From Motilimonas cestriensis (GTDB lineage: Bacteria > Pseudomonadota > Gammaproteobacteria > Enterobacterales > CBDFNC01), in contig NZ_JAIMJA010000008.1 in the NCBI RefSeq assembly GCF_021295315.1, forward strand, positions 62,001 to 126,000: a stretch of DNA of 64,000 nt. The letters run 5' to 3'. The notes under the pieces are model-generated. The model was given only the letters and a program-made list of their open reading frames with translations. It did not search any database and was not told where the DNA came from. A program made the position numbers and the translations under genes. Shown here piece by piece: positions 10,928 through 18,799 of the stretch. Each line of letters begins with the position of its first letter. The first letter of the stretch is position 1.

Positions 10928-12312
10928 AATATATCTTCTTAACCTTTTCACTACTGCTCAGTTCGCTGGCTAGTGCTAATCAACTTGATGATTTATTACA
11001 GCAAGTTAAACAGCAACAAGCGAAAAACCAGCAAACTAACAGCCAGCGCGAGTCCGATTTTAAAGGGGATTTAGCTCATTGGCGCAACGAGTTAGCACAG
11101 GCGCAAGCAAGGTTTGATCAAGTTAAAGGCAAGGCGGACCAACTTAACGCGCAGTTTGATCAGCAAGAGCAGCAACTCGCGCAATTAGAGCAAGACTTAA
11201 GTTTGGCAACGGACAATCTCGGTGAAGTGTTTGGTGTGGTGCGCCAGATGACCGGTGAATTTGCTAGCGATTTTTCTCGCTCCATTATTTCTACTCAGTT
11301 TCCTGAGAGGCAAACTTTTGTGGCGGAGTTATCACAACGTAAAGCACTGCCTTCTCTTACGGAGCTAGAGCAGCTTTGGTTTGTGTTGCAACAAGACATG
11401 ACCGAGTCTGCCAAGGTGGTGAAATTCGAAGCAGCGGTGGCTGACCCATCCGGCATCACGCAACAGCAAACGGTGGTGCGTTTAGGCAGTTTTAACTTGG
11501 TGAGTCAGGGCGCCTATTTAGTTCGTGATGAGCAAACAGGCGTGTTGCAGCATTTAACCAAACCCGTTGGCGGTGACGTGGCGAATACCTTGGCAGATTG
11601 GCAAGTTAATTCCCCATCGGTGCAAGGCTTCTATTTCGATCCGGCAAAGGGCGATTTGTTGACCATGTTAGCGCGAACGCCCACTATCTCAGAGCGCATT
11701 ACTCAAGGTGGGGTGATTGGTTACTGCATTTTGGCGGTGTTAGTGCTGGGTTTAATGATAGCGCTGGTACGACTGGTACGATTAAGTCGCGTGTCGCTGC
11801 AAATTCATCGCCAAATGAAAACCACTAAAGCCAATAGCAACAATCCATTAGGCCGTATTATGGCGGTATATCAAGCTTATCAGCATCGCTCAACTGAAGT
11901 GCTGGAGCTTAAGCTTGATGAAGCGGTACTACGTGAAGTGCCTGCGTTAGAGCGTGGCAACAGCATTTTAAAAATTCTTGCCGCCATGGCGCCGATGATG
12001 GGCTTATTGGGTACGGTCACGGGGATGATAGGCACTTTCCAGTCGATTACCGTGTTTGGCACCAGCGATCCTAAGTTGATGGCGGGCGGTATTTCGATGG
12101 CACTGATCACCACCGTGATGGGGTTAGTGGCAGCCTTGCCGTTATTACTGATCCACAGCGTGCTACATGGCCGTGCTAACCGTTTGATTATCTTATTAGA
12201 GCAGCAAAGCATCGGCTTAATTGCCGAGCAAGCAGAGTTACAAGCGCAAGCGGCGGATGCCAGCTCTGCGGTTAAAGCCATGGCGAAAGCGCCGCAGTTG
12301 CAGGCTAGCTAA
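10924..12312 (+). CDS. TtpC-like MotA/TolQ/ExbB proton-channel family protein
   Basis: A 462-residue protein with a signal peptide, a periplasmic coiled coil (residues about 18-95), a first membrane segment near 255-280 (GGVIGYCILAVLVLGLMIAL) and a C-terminal ExbB/TolQ domain (LAAMAPMMGLLGTVTGMIGTF). This size and layout match TtpC, the fourth component of the Vibrio TonB2 system, rather than classical ExbB of about 240 residues. It lies between DUF3450 and exbB2, as in Vibrio. It probably couples proton flow to TonB2 in the inner membrane. Confidence 0.88.
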   Translation: MKYIFLTFSLLLSSLASANQLDDLLQQVKQQQAKNQQTNSQRESDFKGDLAHWRNELAQAQARFDQVKGKADQLNAQFDQQEQQLAQLEQDLSLATDNLGEVFGVVRQMTGEFASDFSRSIISTQFPERQTFVAELSQRKALPSLTELEQLWFVLQQDMTESAKVVKFEAAVADPSGITQQQTVVRLGSFNLVSQGAYLVRDEQTGVLQHLTKPVGGDVANTLADWQVNSPSVQGFYFDPAKGDLLTMLARTPTISERITQGGVIGYCILAVLVLGLMIALVRLVRLSRVSLQIHRQMKTTKANSNNPLGRIMAVYQAYQHRSTEVLELKLDEAVLREVPALERGNSILKILAAMAPMMGLLGTVTGMIGTFQSITVFGTSDPKLMAGGISMALITTVMGLVAALPLLLIHSVLHGRANRLIILLEQQSIGLIAEQAELQAQAADASSAVKAMAKAPQLQAS

Positions 12313-12313
12313 G

Positions 12314-12844
12314 GTGAATGAGGTAGTAAACTCTATCGACCTTGTAGCAGCGCTAATGCGCGCTGGTGGTGTGGTGATGTATGCCATTGCTGGCGTGTTA
12401 GTGTTGCTGTGGGGCTTGATGTTAGAGCGGGCTTATTATTTATGGCTGAGCTTTAAAGCTGAGCAGCAAGGCTTATTAGGGCGTTGGCAACAGCGCAGCG
12501 AATGGCAATCTTGGCAGGCGGTGCATATTCGCCAGTCGTTACTTGGACAAGCTGAGTTAGCACTGACGCGGCATTTGCCGTTGCTATCTGCTCTCATCAA
12601 AATCTGTCCGTTGTTAGGATTATTAGGAACCGTATCCGGCATGATCCAAGTATTTGATGTAGTGGCTGTTCATGGCACCGGTAATCCTAAGTTACTGGCT
12701 TCAGGCATTTCCATGGCAACCATTCCGACCTTAGCCGGCTTGGTATGCGCGTTATCAGGATTATTAGTGTACTCACGTCTAGAGCGGCGTACAAAAGTGT
12801 TATTAAGTCAGTTTTCACAGCAGCTGGCCACGGTGAACGAGTAG
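12314..12844 (+). CDS. exbB: ExbB2 proton-channel subunit
   Basis: The frame stays open from 12221, but the upstream part overlaps the previous gene and is basic nonsense. The GTG at 12314, right after the previous stop, gives 176 residues, the usual length of ExbB2. Three hydrophobic segments are present. The ExbB/TolQ motif LLGLLGTVSGMIQVFDVVAVHGTGNPK is split over the second, and AGLVCALSGLLVY forms the third. With ExbD it forms the inner-membrane proton channel energising TonB. The start codon choice is moderately certain; ATG 12356 is an alternative. Confidence 0.9.
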   Translation: MNEVVNSIDLVAALMRAGGVVMYAIAGVLVLLWGLMLERAYYLWLSFKAEQQGLLGRWQQRSEWQSWQAVHIRQSLLGQAELALTRHLPLLSALIKICPLLGLLGTVSGMIQVFDVVAVHGTGNPKLLASGISMATIPTLAGLVCALSGLLVYSRLERRTKVLLSQFSQQLATVNE

Positions 12845-12847
12845 GTT

Positions 12848-13249
12848 ATGAGAAGAAGACGAATTAGACCGGAAGAAGATGCGCAAATAGACATGACGCC
12901 GATGTTAGATGTGGTGTTTATCATGCTGATCTTCTTTATTGTTACCACCTCTTTTGTGCGTGAGTCTGGCGTGGAAGTGAATCGCCCGAAAGCGGCTTCG
13001 GCCAGTGAGCAAAAAAATGCTGGCGTGTTTATTGCGGTCAAAGAAAATGGCGAGATCTACTTAGACAGAAAACAACTGGATGTGCAAAAGGTACATTCAG
13101 TGCTGGAGCGGATCATTGCCGAGCGCGGTGAAGTGGGGCTAGTGATCCAAGCCGATCAAATGGCGCGCCATGGCGTGGTGGTAAAGGTGATGGATGCCGC
13201 GAAATCGGCTGGTATCAAACAAATTTCCGTTGCGGCGGAGCAGCCTTAA
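12848..13249 (+). CDS. exbD: ExbD2 proton-channel subunit
   Basis: A 133-residue protein with one N-terminal membrane segment carrying the functional Asp in MLDVVFIMLIFFIV and the preceding IDMTP motif, then a periplasmic ExbD/TolR domain. It starts 3 bases after exbB and ends directly at the tonB start, so all three are cotranscribed. It forms the stator with ExbB. Confidence 0.95.
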   Translation: MRRRRIRPEEDAQIDMTPMLDVVFIMLIFFIVTTSFVRESGVEVNRPKAASASEQKNAGVFIAVKENGEIYLDRKQLDVQKVHSVLERIIAERGEVGLVIQADQMARHGVVVKVMDAAKSAGIKQISVAAEQP

Positions 13250-13909
13250 ATGCGTTTTGTGTTAGCGCTGATTGGCGCGCCTATCATGGCTTTTGCCTTG
13301 TTTGTGTTTATGGCGGGGTTGATCCACAAAGATCTTGGCCGCTTGCCAAAATCGCAAGACACGCCTTACCTCGATTTGGTGATGAGTGATACGCAAGAAC
13401 AAAGCGAGCGCAAAAGGCGGCAAAAACCGACGCCACCAGAGGTAAAACCATTAACACCGAAAGTGCCAGTACAGCAACTGAAACCGTCGACGCCTAATCC
13501 GGTGGCGGCTAAGCTAACCGCTCCTGCATTAAGTTTATCCAGCAGCGTGAGCGCAATGGCGATTAATATGCCGAGTGTGATGGCGGAATCGGTCAGCGCG
13601 CCCGTTGCAGCTCCAGCCGTTGCAGGTAATGGTGATGCCATGGCAGTGCCTTTGCATCGCGTTGAGCCTATCTATCCTGCTAAGGCAAAGCGTCGACAAA
13701 AGCAGGGTTATGTAGTGGTGGCTTACGATATCAGCGCAGAAGGTAAAGCTATTAATGTGCGCATAATTGAAGCCGTACCCAAGCGTACTTTTGAAAGAGA
13801 AGTGAAGAAAGCAATGCGGCGTTGGAAGTTCAAGCCGCTAATGGTCGACGGTAAAGCCCAAATACAAACGCAGCAACAGCAGCGTTTTGAATTTAAGTTA
13901 GAGTCTTAA
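13250..13909 (+). CDS. tonB: TonB2 energy transducer
   Basis: A 219-residue protein with an N-terminal membrane anchor (residues about 3-24), a Pro/Lys-rich linker (TPPEVKPLTPKVPVQQLKP) and a C-terminal TonB domain: EPIYPAKAKRRQKQGYVVV, a central ISAEGKA turn and MRRWKFKP at the end. It spans the periplasm to drive outer-membrane receptors for iron complexes. The start ATG abuts the exbD stop. The linker and total length are of the short TonB2 type. A repeat element then separates it from the TPR gene. Confidence 0.95.
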   Translation: MRFVLALIGAPIMAFALFVFMAGLIHKDLGRLPKSQDTPYLDLVMSDTQEQSERKRRQKPTPPEVKPLTPKVPVQQLKPSTPNPVAAKLTAPALSLSSSVSAMAINMPSVMAESVSAPVAAPAVAGNGDAMAVPLHRVEPIYPAKAKRRQKQGYVVVAYDISAEGKAINVRIIEAVPKRTFEREVKKAMRRWKFKPLMVDGKAQIQTQQQQRFEFKLES

Positions 13910-13936
13910 ACAACGCGAATTCTGGATAAGTGAACG

Positions 13937-14027
13937 AGTATGTCTTCACCACAAAAACGCTGTGAATATGTCCCAATACGCTTTGCGTTTTCATCCTTGA
14001 AAACGAAATGTTGCCGTAAAGACATAC
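13937..14027. repeat. MITE-like palindromic repeat, copy 2
   Basis: AGTATG at 13937 and CATAC at 14023-14027 bound a 91-bp core sharing CAAAAACGCTGTGAATATG and GCGTTTTCATCC with copy 1 near 1.85 kb. It is inserted between tonB and the TPR gene of the same operon, without disrupting a reading frame. Confidence 0.75.
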
Positions 14028-14070
14028 CCAATCTGGTTAATAACAGCTCGAGAACAACTGAGGTTACATA

Positions 14071-15276
14071 ATGAAATGGTTAATGATTGTGCTTGGTTTG
14101 TTTTGCTTTCCCGTGTTGGCGAGTGAGCCAAGTTTAAGTGCGGCGCTGGCAAAACAGGTTAAACCGGCTTATCAATTTTACCAGCAAGAGCAATACGGCG
14201 AAGCGCTAAGGGTGATTAAAGCCGTTCAGCCCAAGGCGGGTTTTGAGCTGGCTTATATTAAACGTTTTCAAGGCAATCTTCATTGGCAGCTCAATCAGCC
14301 AGCGGCAGCGATAACTAGCTTGTCACAAGCGGTGGCAGAAAATGCCTTGCCGAAAGATCAGCAATCACAAACCCAGCGCATGTTGGGGGATTTATATTTA
14401 TCACAAGCTAAGGCTAAATCGGCTCTTAAACATTATCAGCAAGTGACCGGCGCGCAGCGCGATGCGGCGCTGTATCTCAATATGGCACAGGCGCATTATC
14501 AATTAGCGCAATGGCAAGGTGTGGTGAAGGCCGCAGAGCGGGCCATTAAGCTCAGCAAAGGGTTTAATAAATCTGCCACCACCTTGTTGCTCACGGGTTA
14601 CTACCAGCAAAAAAATTATGCCAAAGCGGCAACAATACTGACTCAGCTCACTCAATACGAGCCCAATAATAAACAGTGGTGGCAGCAGCTGTCTTCGGTT
14701 TATTTGCAAATGAGTGATAAAAAACGCGCTTTAAGCACCTTAGAAATAGCCTATCAAGCTGGCATGTTGAGCTCAGCGGCAGAGTTAAAAAACTTGGCTC
14801 GCTTGCGCGCCAATGCCGGTTTGCCCTATCAAGCCGCTGATTTATTTGCCAGCCAATTAAAAAACCAAACTTTGCCCTATAACACCAGTACCCTCAAAGA
14901 GTTGGCTGGTTATTGGCAACTAGCACGTGAATATCAACGTGCTGCTACAGTATGGGGACAAGTTGCTAAGCTGACGGGCTCGCCTGAACATTATTTACAA
15001 CAGGTGGCGTTATACAGTTTGTTACAGCAACCTAAGCTGGCGCTTAGTGTGCTTGAAACCATGCCAACCAACGGCGTGGCCGGTAAGGTAGCGCTAGCGA
15101 AAACCCAAGCTTGGTACGAGTTAAATCAATATCAAAAAGCGCTGAAATTTGCACAAAAAGCTCAACAACAACAAGCCACCGCCAAGCAAGGCGCCAGCTG
15201 GGTAGCGATGCTAGAAACGAAACTAGCCGCCAAGCTAGAAACCAATATAGAGAGTGGGCAAGGGCGAGTGTTGTAG
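14071..15276 (+). CDS. TPR protein of the TonB2 cluster
   Basis: A 401-residue protein with a signal peptide (MIVLGLFCFPVLASEP) and helix-turn-helix TPR repeats through most of its length, such as AAITSLSQAVAENALPKDQ and ALKHYQQVTGAQRDAALYLN. A TPR protein closes the TonB2 gene clusters of Vibrio and Shewanella relatives, which supports a periplasmic scaffold role there. The repeat at 13.94-14.03 kb lies between it and tonB, so cotranscription is likely but not certain. Gln and Ala are very common in the C-terminal third. Confidence 0.8.
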   Translation: MKWLMIVLGLFCFPVLASEPSLSAALAKQVKPAYQFYQQEQYGEALRVIKAVQPKAGFELAYIKRFQGNLHWQLNQPAAAITSLSQAVAENALPKDQQSQTQRMLGDLYLSQAKAKSALKHYQQVTGAQRDAALYLNMAQAHYQLAQWQGVVKAAERAIKLSKGFNKSATTLLLTGYYQQKNYAKAATILTQLTQYEPNNKQWWQQLSSVYLQMSDKKRALSTLEIAYQAGMLSSAAELKNLARLRANAGLPYQAADLFASQLKNQTLPYNTSTLKELAGYWQLAREYQRAATVWGQVAKLTGSPEHYLQQVALYSLLQQPKLALSVLETMPTNGVAGKVALAKTQAWYELNQYQKALKFAQKAQQQQATAKQGASWVAMLETKLAAKLETNIESGQGRVL

Positions 15277-15299
15277 CTGATTTGCTGGGCTCTCTAGGC

Positions 15300-15959
15300 T
15301 TAATTGGCGTTAATTTTAAACTTTCCTTCTTCTATAGCAGTGATAATTTTATCTGTATTTTTGTCATCGGGCCGATGATCCTTATACGTCTTAAGATTAG
15401 TCAATGCTTGCTTTATGTTTCCCTGTGTTAGGTAGACCATGCCAAGAGAAAAATACGCATCAGTGTAGCCAAGTGCTACAGCTTTTTTTAAATGAGGTAG
15501 AGCCTTAGTCGCTTGTTTGGCGCCAGCTAAAAATATTCCATACAAGTAATGACCCTCGGCGTTATTTGGCTCTAAAGCAAGTAGCTTACTAAAGTCTTTA
15601 TCTGCCAGTTTTGCAGCTCCTGATATGTCTAAATTGTGACCAATACTATTAACTAAACCCGAACGTTTGAGCAAAGCTGGCTCAGGCTTTGGACTGTTTA
15701 GTAAAATTTGTAAAATAGCAGATAGCTTCTTTACATCATTAGTTGCACGTTGCTTATCATTTTCGGAATCAAATTTTGGCGGATAGTTTTTTGCGTGGTA
15801 TGAGAGGTCGTTAATTATTTCATCTAAAGCTGCTATATCAAGCTGATGTTGCTTGCCTGAAGACACAATAATCGCGCTCGGGTCATGGTAGGCATACTCT
15901 TTAGCATAAGAAGTTTGTATAAAAATAAAGAACAATATAATGGGGATAAAGCGTTTCAT
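15300..15959 (-). CDS. Secreted TPR protein of unknown function
   Basis: A 219-residue protein with a signal peptide (RFIPIILFFIFIQTSYA) and TPR units around residues 110-205 (SKLLALEPNNAEGHYLYGIF and LGYTDAYFSLGMVYLTQGNI). It is transcribed towards the TonB2 operon and ends 23 bp from it. No enzyme motif was seen. It is AT-richer than the neighbouring TonB genes. The role is not recognised. Confidence 0.65.
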   Translation of the reverse strand: MKRFIPIILFFIFIQTSYAKEYAYHDPSAIIVSSGKQHQLDIAALDEIINDLSYHAKNYPPKFDSENDKQRATNDVKKLSAILQILLNSPKPEPALLKRSGLVNSIGHNLDISGAAKLADKDFSKLLALEPNNAEGHYLYGIFLAGAKQATKALPHLKKAVALGYTDAYFSLGMVYLTQGNIKQALTNLKTYKDHRPDDKNTDKIITAIEEGKFKINAN

Positions 15960-16086
15960 TACAACTTACCTAATAGTGTATTTAAATTGAAAGTTAGTTT
16001 GCTGTTGTATTAGATGTTGGCTATTAATTTACAGTTTTTGATTAAAATGTCCCACTTAAGATCGGAATGGTCGGTCGATGAGTTAA

Positions 16087-17364
16087 ATGGAATTGATGAA
16101 AATGCAAAAAAAGATGCGACATCCATTATTTGTGGTGGTTTTGGTGCTTTTTACCAGCTCAGTTTGGGCTGATAATTTACTCGTTGAGCGCGCCGGTCAT
16201 ACCACAGTGTTGAGCAAACAAGAAAAGATAGACGAAGAGATAACCAGGCCACCGTCAGACATCTTCAGCATCATTAAATACCGGACCGAGTTAGGCGAGA
16301 TGCCAGCTTATCTGAGTCAGCCGAAACTGACCGAAAATGAAAAAAGGCCAGCGATTATATGGCTAACGGGCGGTTTCCCGACCAGTTCGCCGGGTGATTA
16401 TCTATGGACCAAGATCGATGTGGACAATGAACAGTCTGCCAGAGTTTATCGAGATTATGGCATAGTGATGATGTTTCCAACACTGCGAGGTGGTGTTAAA
16501 GGAAATCCTGGTGTGGTCGAGCAGTTTTATGGTGAAGTCAACGATGTAATTAGTGCAGGTAAGTATCTTAGAAGTTTAGATTATATTGATCCTGAGCGGG
16601 TTTACCTTGGTGGGCACAGTACCGGCGGGACATTGGCATTGTTGGTGGCTGAAGCGACGGATATATTCGCTGGCGTTATTTCACTTGGGCCAACGGCTAA
16701 TCATTATGGTAAAAAGCGTGCCAATTTTGTTTGGAATGATAAGGAAATTGACTTAAGAAGCCCGAAAAACTTCCTCACCTATATTACCAAGCCTACTTAT
16801 ATCGTTGAAGGTGAGTTTGGCAAAGCGAGTAGCATTGAGGAGTTTCAACAGCGCTTAAAAGGGCAGCCTAATACCAATGTTAAAACCAGCTTGGTGACGG
16901 GCGCTAATCATTTTACGGCAATCCATCCTGTTAACCGCATTTTTGCTAAAGCCATTGCAGCAGGAAATAGTAACTTCTGGTCCATTGATATGAAAACCCA
17001 GCTTGAGCCTGCTTATCTGGAATACGCGCAACAAGTGCAACAAACCACTGACCTGCGCATTCTTGCCAATCTGCGTTCGCAAGGGCTGAAGCTTGAGGAT
17101 AAGCAGCAAGTGCGTTCTTATTTTTATGCGCGTAATCAAGACTCGTTGGTCGCTGTTGTGGCACAAGCCAAGGCGCAAGGTATGTCTGTCACGGAAATCA
17201 GCCAACAAAAAAGCAAAGATGGCAGCACTTATTTTATGACAAGCCTGTCGAAACAGATAGATATTACAGCATTGCAGTCTTTATTTGAGTTAAGCCACTC
17301 ATTTAAGCAAATCGCTGATGAAAACGAGCTTTATTACGACTACTGGACCATTGGAAGTAAGTAA
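16087..17364 (+). CDS. Secreted alpha/beta hydrolase (prolyl-oligopeptidase-like)
   Basis: A 425-residue protein. A signal peptide ends near residue 28 (FVVVLVLFTSSVWA). The alpha/beta hydrolase core spans about residues 55-300 with the nucleophile elbow GGHSTGG, a candidate oxyanion region AIIWLTGGFP and a catalytic His in GANHFTAIHP. The last 110 residues (after about 315) are an unrecognised extension. The class covers peptidases and esterases, so the substrate is unknown. The gene is monocistronic and ends at a large perfect palindrome. Several in-frame Met codons near the start leave the exact N-terminus open. Confidence 0.8.
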   Translation: MELMKMQKKMRHPLFVVVLVLFTSSVWADNLLVERAGHTTVLSKQEKIDEEITRPPSDIFSIIKYRTELGEMPAYLSQPKLTENEKRPAIIWLTGGFPTSSPGDYLWTKIDVDNEQSARVYRDYGIVMMFPTLRGGVKGNPGVVEQFYGEVNDVISAGKYLRSLDYIDPERVYLGGHSTGGTLALLVAEATDIFAGVISLGPTANHYGKKRANFVWNDKEIDLRSPKNFLTYITKPTYIVEGEFGKASSIEEFQQRLKGQPNTNVKTSLVTGANHFTAIHPVNRIFAKAIAAGNSNFWSIDMKTQLEPAYLEYAQQVQQTTDLRILANLRSQGLKLEDKQQVRSYFYARNQDSLVAVVAQAKAQGMSVTEISQQKSKDGSTYFMTSLSKQIDITALQSLFELSHSFKQIADENELYYDYWTIGSK

Positions 17365-17409
17365 TTTTTAGACAACCGTGCTCTAGTTTCTGGTTAAACA
17401 GCAGTTAGC

Positions 17410-17451
17410 GCCCAAGGGAGTAGAGAGGATATCCTCTCTACTCCCTTGGGC
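17410..17451. terminator. 42-bp perfect palindrome between convergent genes
   Basis: Two exact 21-bp arms meet at the centre GGATATCC with no spacer. The left arm begins GCCCAAGGGAG and the right arm ends CTCCCTTGGGC. It lies 46 bp after the hydrolase gene and 11 bp before the stop of the convergent TPR gene. As RNA it folds from either strand, but no T tract follows on either side. A bidirectional transcription barrier is the simplest reading. Confidence 0.65.
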
Positions 17452-17461
17452 TTATCCTAGT

Positions 17462-18382
17462 TTAGTAATCAGGATTGAACTGAAACTTTTCAAGTTCTCT
17501 TCTCAGCATCTTATGGTAGTAGGGGATCGCCACCCATGAATAAACCACCAGCCCAAGCCACGTTAAGGAAAGTAAAAAACTGACGGTCGAATAGCCTAAA
17601 TCTAGCGCGATCTGTGAGAGTAAATTAAAGCTTAAAAAACCAATGATCAATATTAGCCCGGTGGACAGGTTAGACATATTGCTCAAGTAATTATTTAGTT
17701 TCCACCATAAGCCAAAAACAGCACTTTTTCGCATTTTAATTTGCGCAAACAAATTAAGTGCTTGGCGGTTTTCTGGGTTTTGCATAATGGCAAATTTAGC
17801 ATGATAGTCAGCATCTTCAATATTATCTGATGCGAGTGCTATTTCACCCATTAGTAGGTTAGCATCTTGGTCTTGAGCATCTCTGTTAAGGGCTTCTTCT
17901 GCGTATTCCTTGGCCGATCTATAATCACCTATGTCTAGAAAATATTCCCCAAAAGCAATCATGATGCTGATTGAATCAGGCGCTATGTTAGCAGCAGCTT
18001 GCAGTGCCGATAATTGCAAGCGGCGCTTTTCTAGTCGACCATAAAGCTCCCCTTTAAGCAGTAAGGCATTATGGTCATTGGGTTCAAGTTGCAATGAGTT
18101 ATCGCAACTTTCAAGGGCGGCGGTTATTTTCCCTTTAAACAGGAATACCCGCGCGGCGACTAGGTGGAAAAATGCATTAGTAGGATCAAGGTTGAGAGCG
18201 AGTTTTAACTCATAGTCAGCAGCATGAATACGGCCCATCGCTAACAAGTTAGCCGCCAATAATCCATGGTAAACAGCTTTCTCAGGTGACTCGCCAAGAA
18301 GTTGTTTTAAAAGCGTTACCGAGTGGGCGTGTCTCCCTTGGTTGTAGCTTTGAAGCGCGGTGTCAAAGTAGTAATCATTCAT
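17462..18382 (-). CDS. TPR protein with C-terminal membrane anchor
   Basis: A 306-residue protein. Residues 1-225 form repeated TPR units (AAVYHGLLAANLLAMGRIHAAD region, then LALNLDPTNAFFHLVAARVF and others), and two hydrophobic segments occupy about 236-255 and 262-285. There is no signal peptide, so the TPR part is probably cytoplasmic and tethered to the inner membrane. It is the third gene of a three-gene operon with an AAA ATPase and a small membrane protein, overlapping the latter by 8 bp. A scaffold role for the ATPase is inferred. Confidence 0.7.
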   Translation of the reverse strand: MNDYYFDTALQSYNQGRHAHSVTLLKQLLGESPEKAVYHGLLAANLLAMGRIHAADYELKLALNLDPTNAFFHLVAARVFLFKGKITAALESCDNSLQLEPNDHNALLLKGELYGRLEKRRLQLSALQAAANIAPDSISIMIAFGEYFLDIGDYRSAKEYAEEALNRDAQDQDANLLMGEIALASDNIEDADYHAKFAIMQNPENRQALNLFAQIKMRKSAVFGLWWKLNNYLSNMSNLSTGLILIIGFLSFNLLSQIALDLGYSTVSFLLSLTWLGLVVYSWVAIPYYHKMLRRELEKFQFNPDY

Positions 18383-18791
18383 TTGACTGCCCCTGTGTGT
18401 AGATGTATTGATGGAGAGCGTAAGGACCAGATTGGATGAATGCGATGTAATATAAGCATAAAAATAATGCCGCTTTGAGCAAGATCCTAAAATATGGAAA
18501 TACCATTACGCCCATTCCATCTTGTTTCGCGATGGCTCCAAAACCAATGAGTAGCCCTAATAGGGTTAACCCTCCTAGTACGGCGATCAGCAGCTCCTTT
18601 TTAATGGTTGGGCTGCCCATGAAAATTCCATTTGCAACCATCCAAACCAAGGGGAACCAATACGTTGCAGCTAAAGGTGGTGACCAAAGTACGGGAATAA
18701 AAATGCATAGGAAAAGGATTGCGATGGGGTCAAGTACAAAGGTTGAACCCCAACTAGGTTTAGGTTCATCAATAATGTTATAGCTTTCCAT
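18375..18791 (-). CDS. Small four-pass membrane protein in the AAA operon
   Basis: A 138-residue protein with about four hydrophobic segments (IAILFLCIFIPVLWSPPLAA, PLVWMVANGIFMGS, LLIAVLGGLTLLGLLIGFGA and ILLKAALFLCLYYIAF). No family was recognised. It starts 8 bp after the AAA ATPase gene and overlaps the TPR-membrane gene, so the three are tightly coupled. Confidence 0.65.
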   Translation of the reverse strand: MESYNIIDEPKPSWGSTFVLDPIAILFLCIFIPVLWSPPLAATYWFPLVWMVANGIFMGSPTIKKELLIAVLGGLTLLGLLIGFGAIAKQDGMGVMVFPYFRILLKAALFLCLYYIAFIQSGPYALHQYIYTQGQSNE

Positions 18792-18799
18792 AATCTGTT

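Noticed and set aside
11880-12281. 133-residue minus-strand frame opposite the TtpC-like gene
   Set aside because: It is the antisense shadow of a strongly conserved ExbB domain.
12221-12313. Upstream extension of the exbB frame
   Set aside because: It overlaps the previous gene by 92 bp and encodes basic sequence unlike ExbB; the GTG at 12314 gives the usual length.
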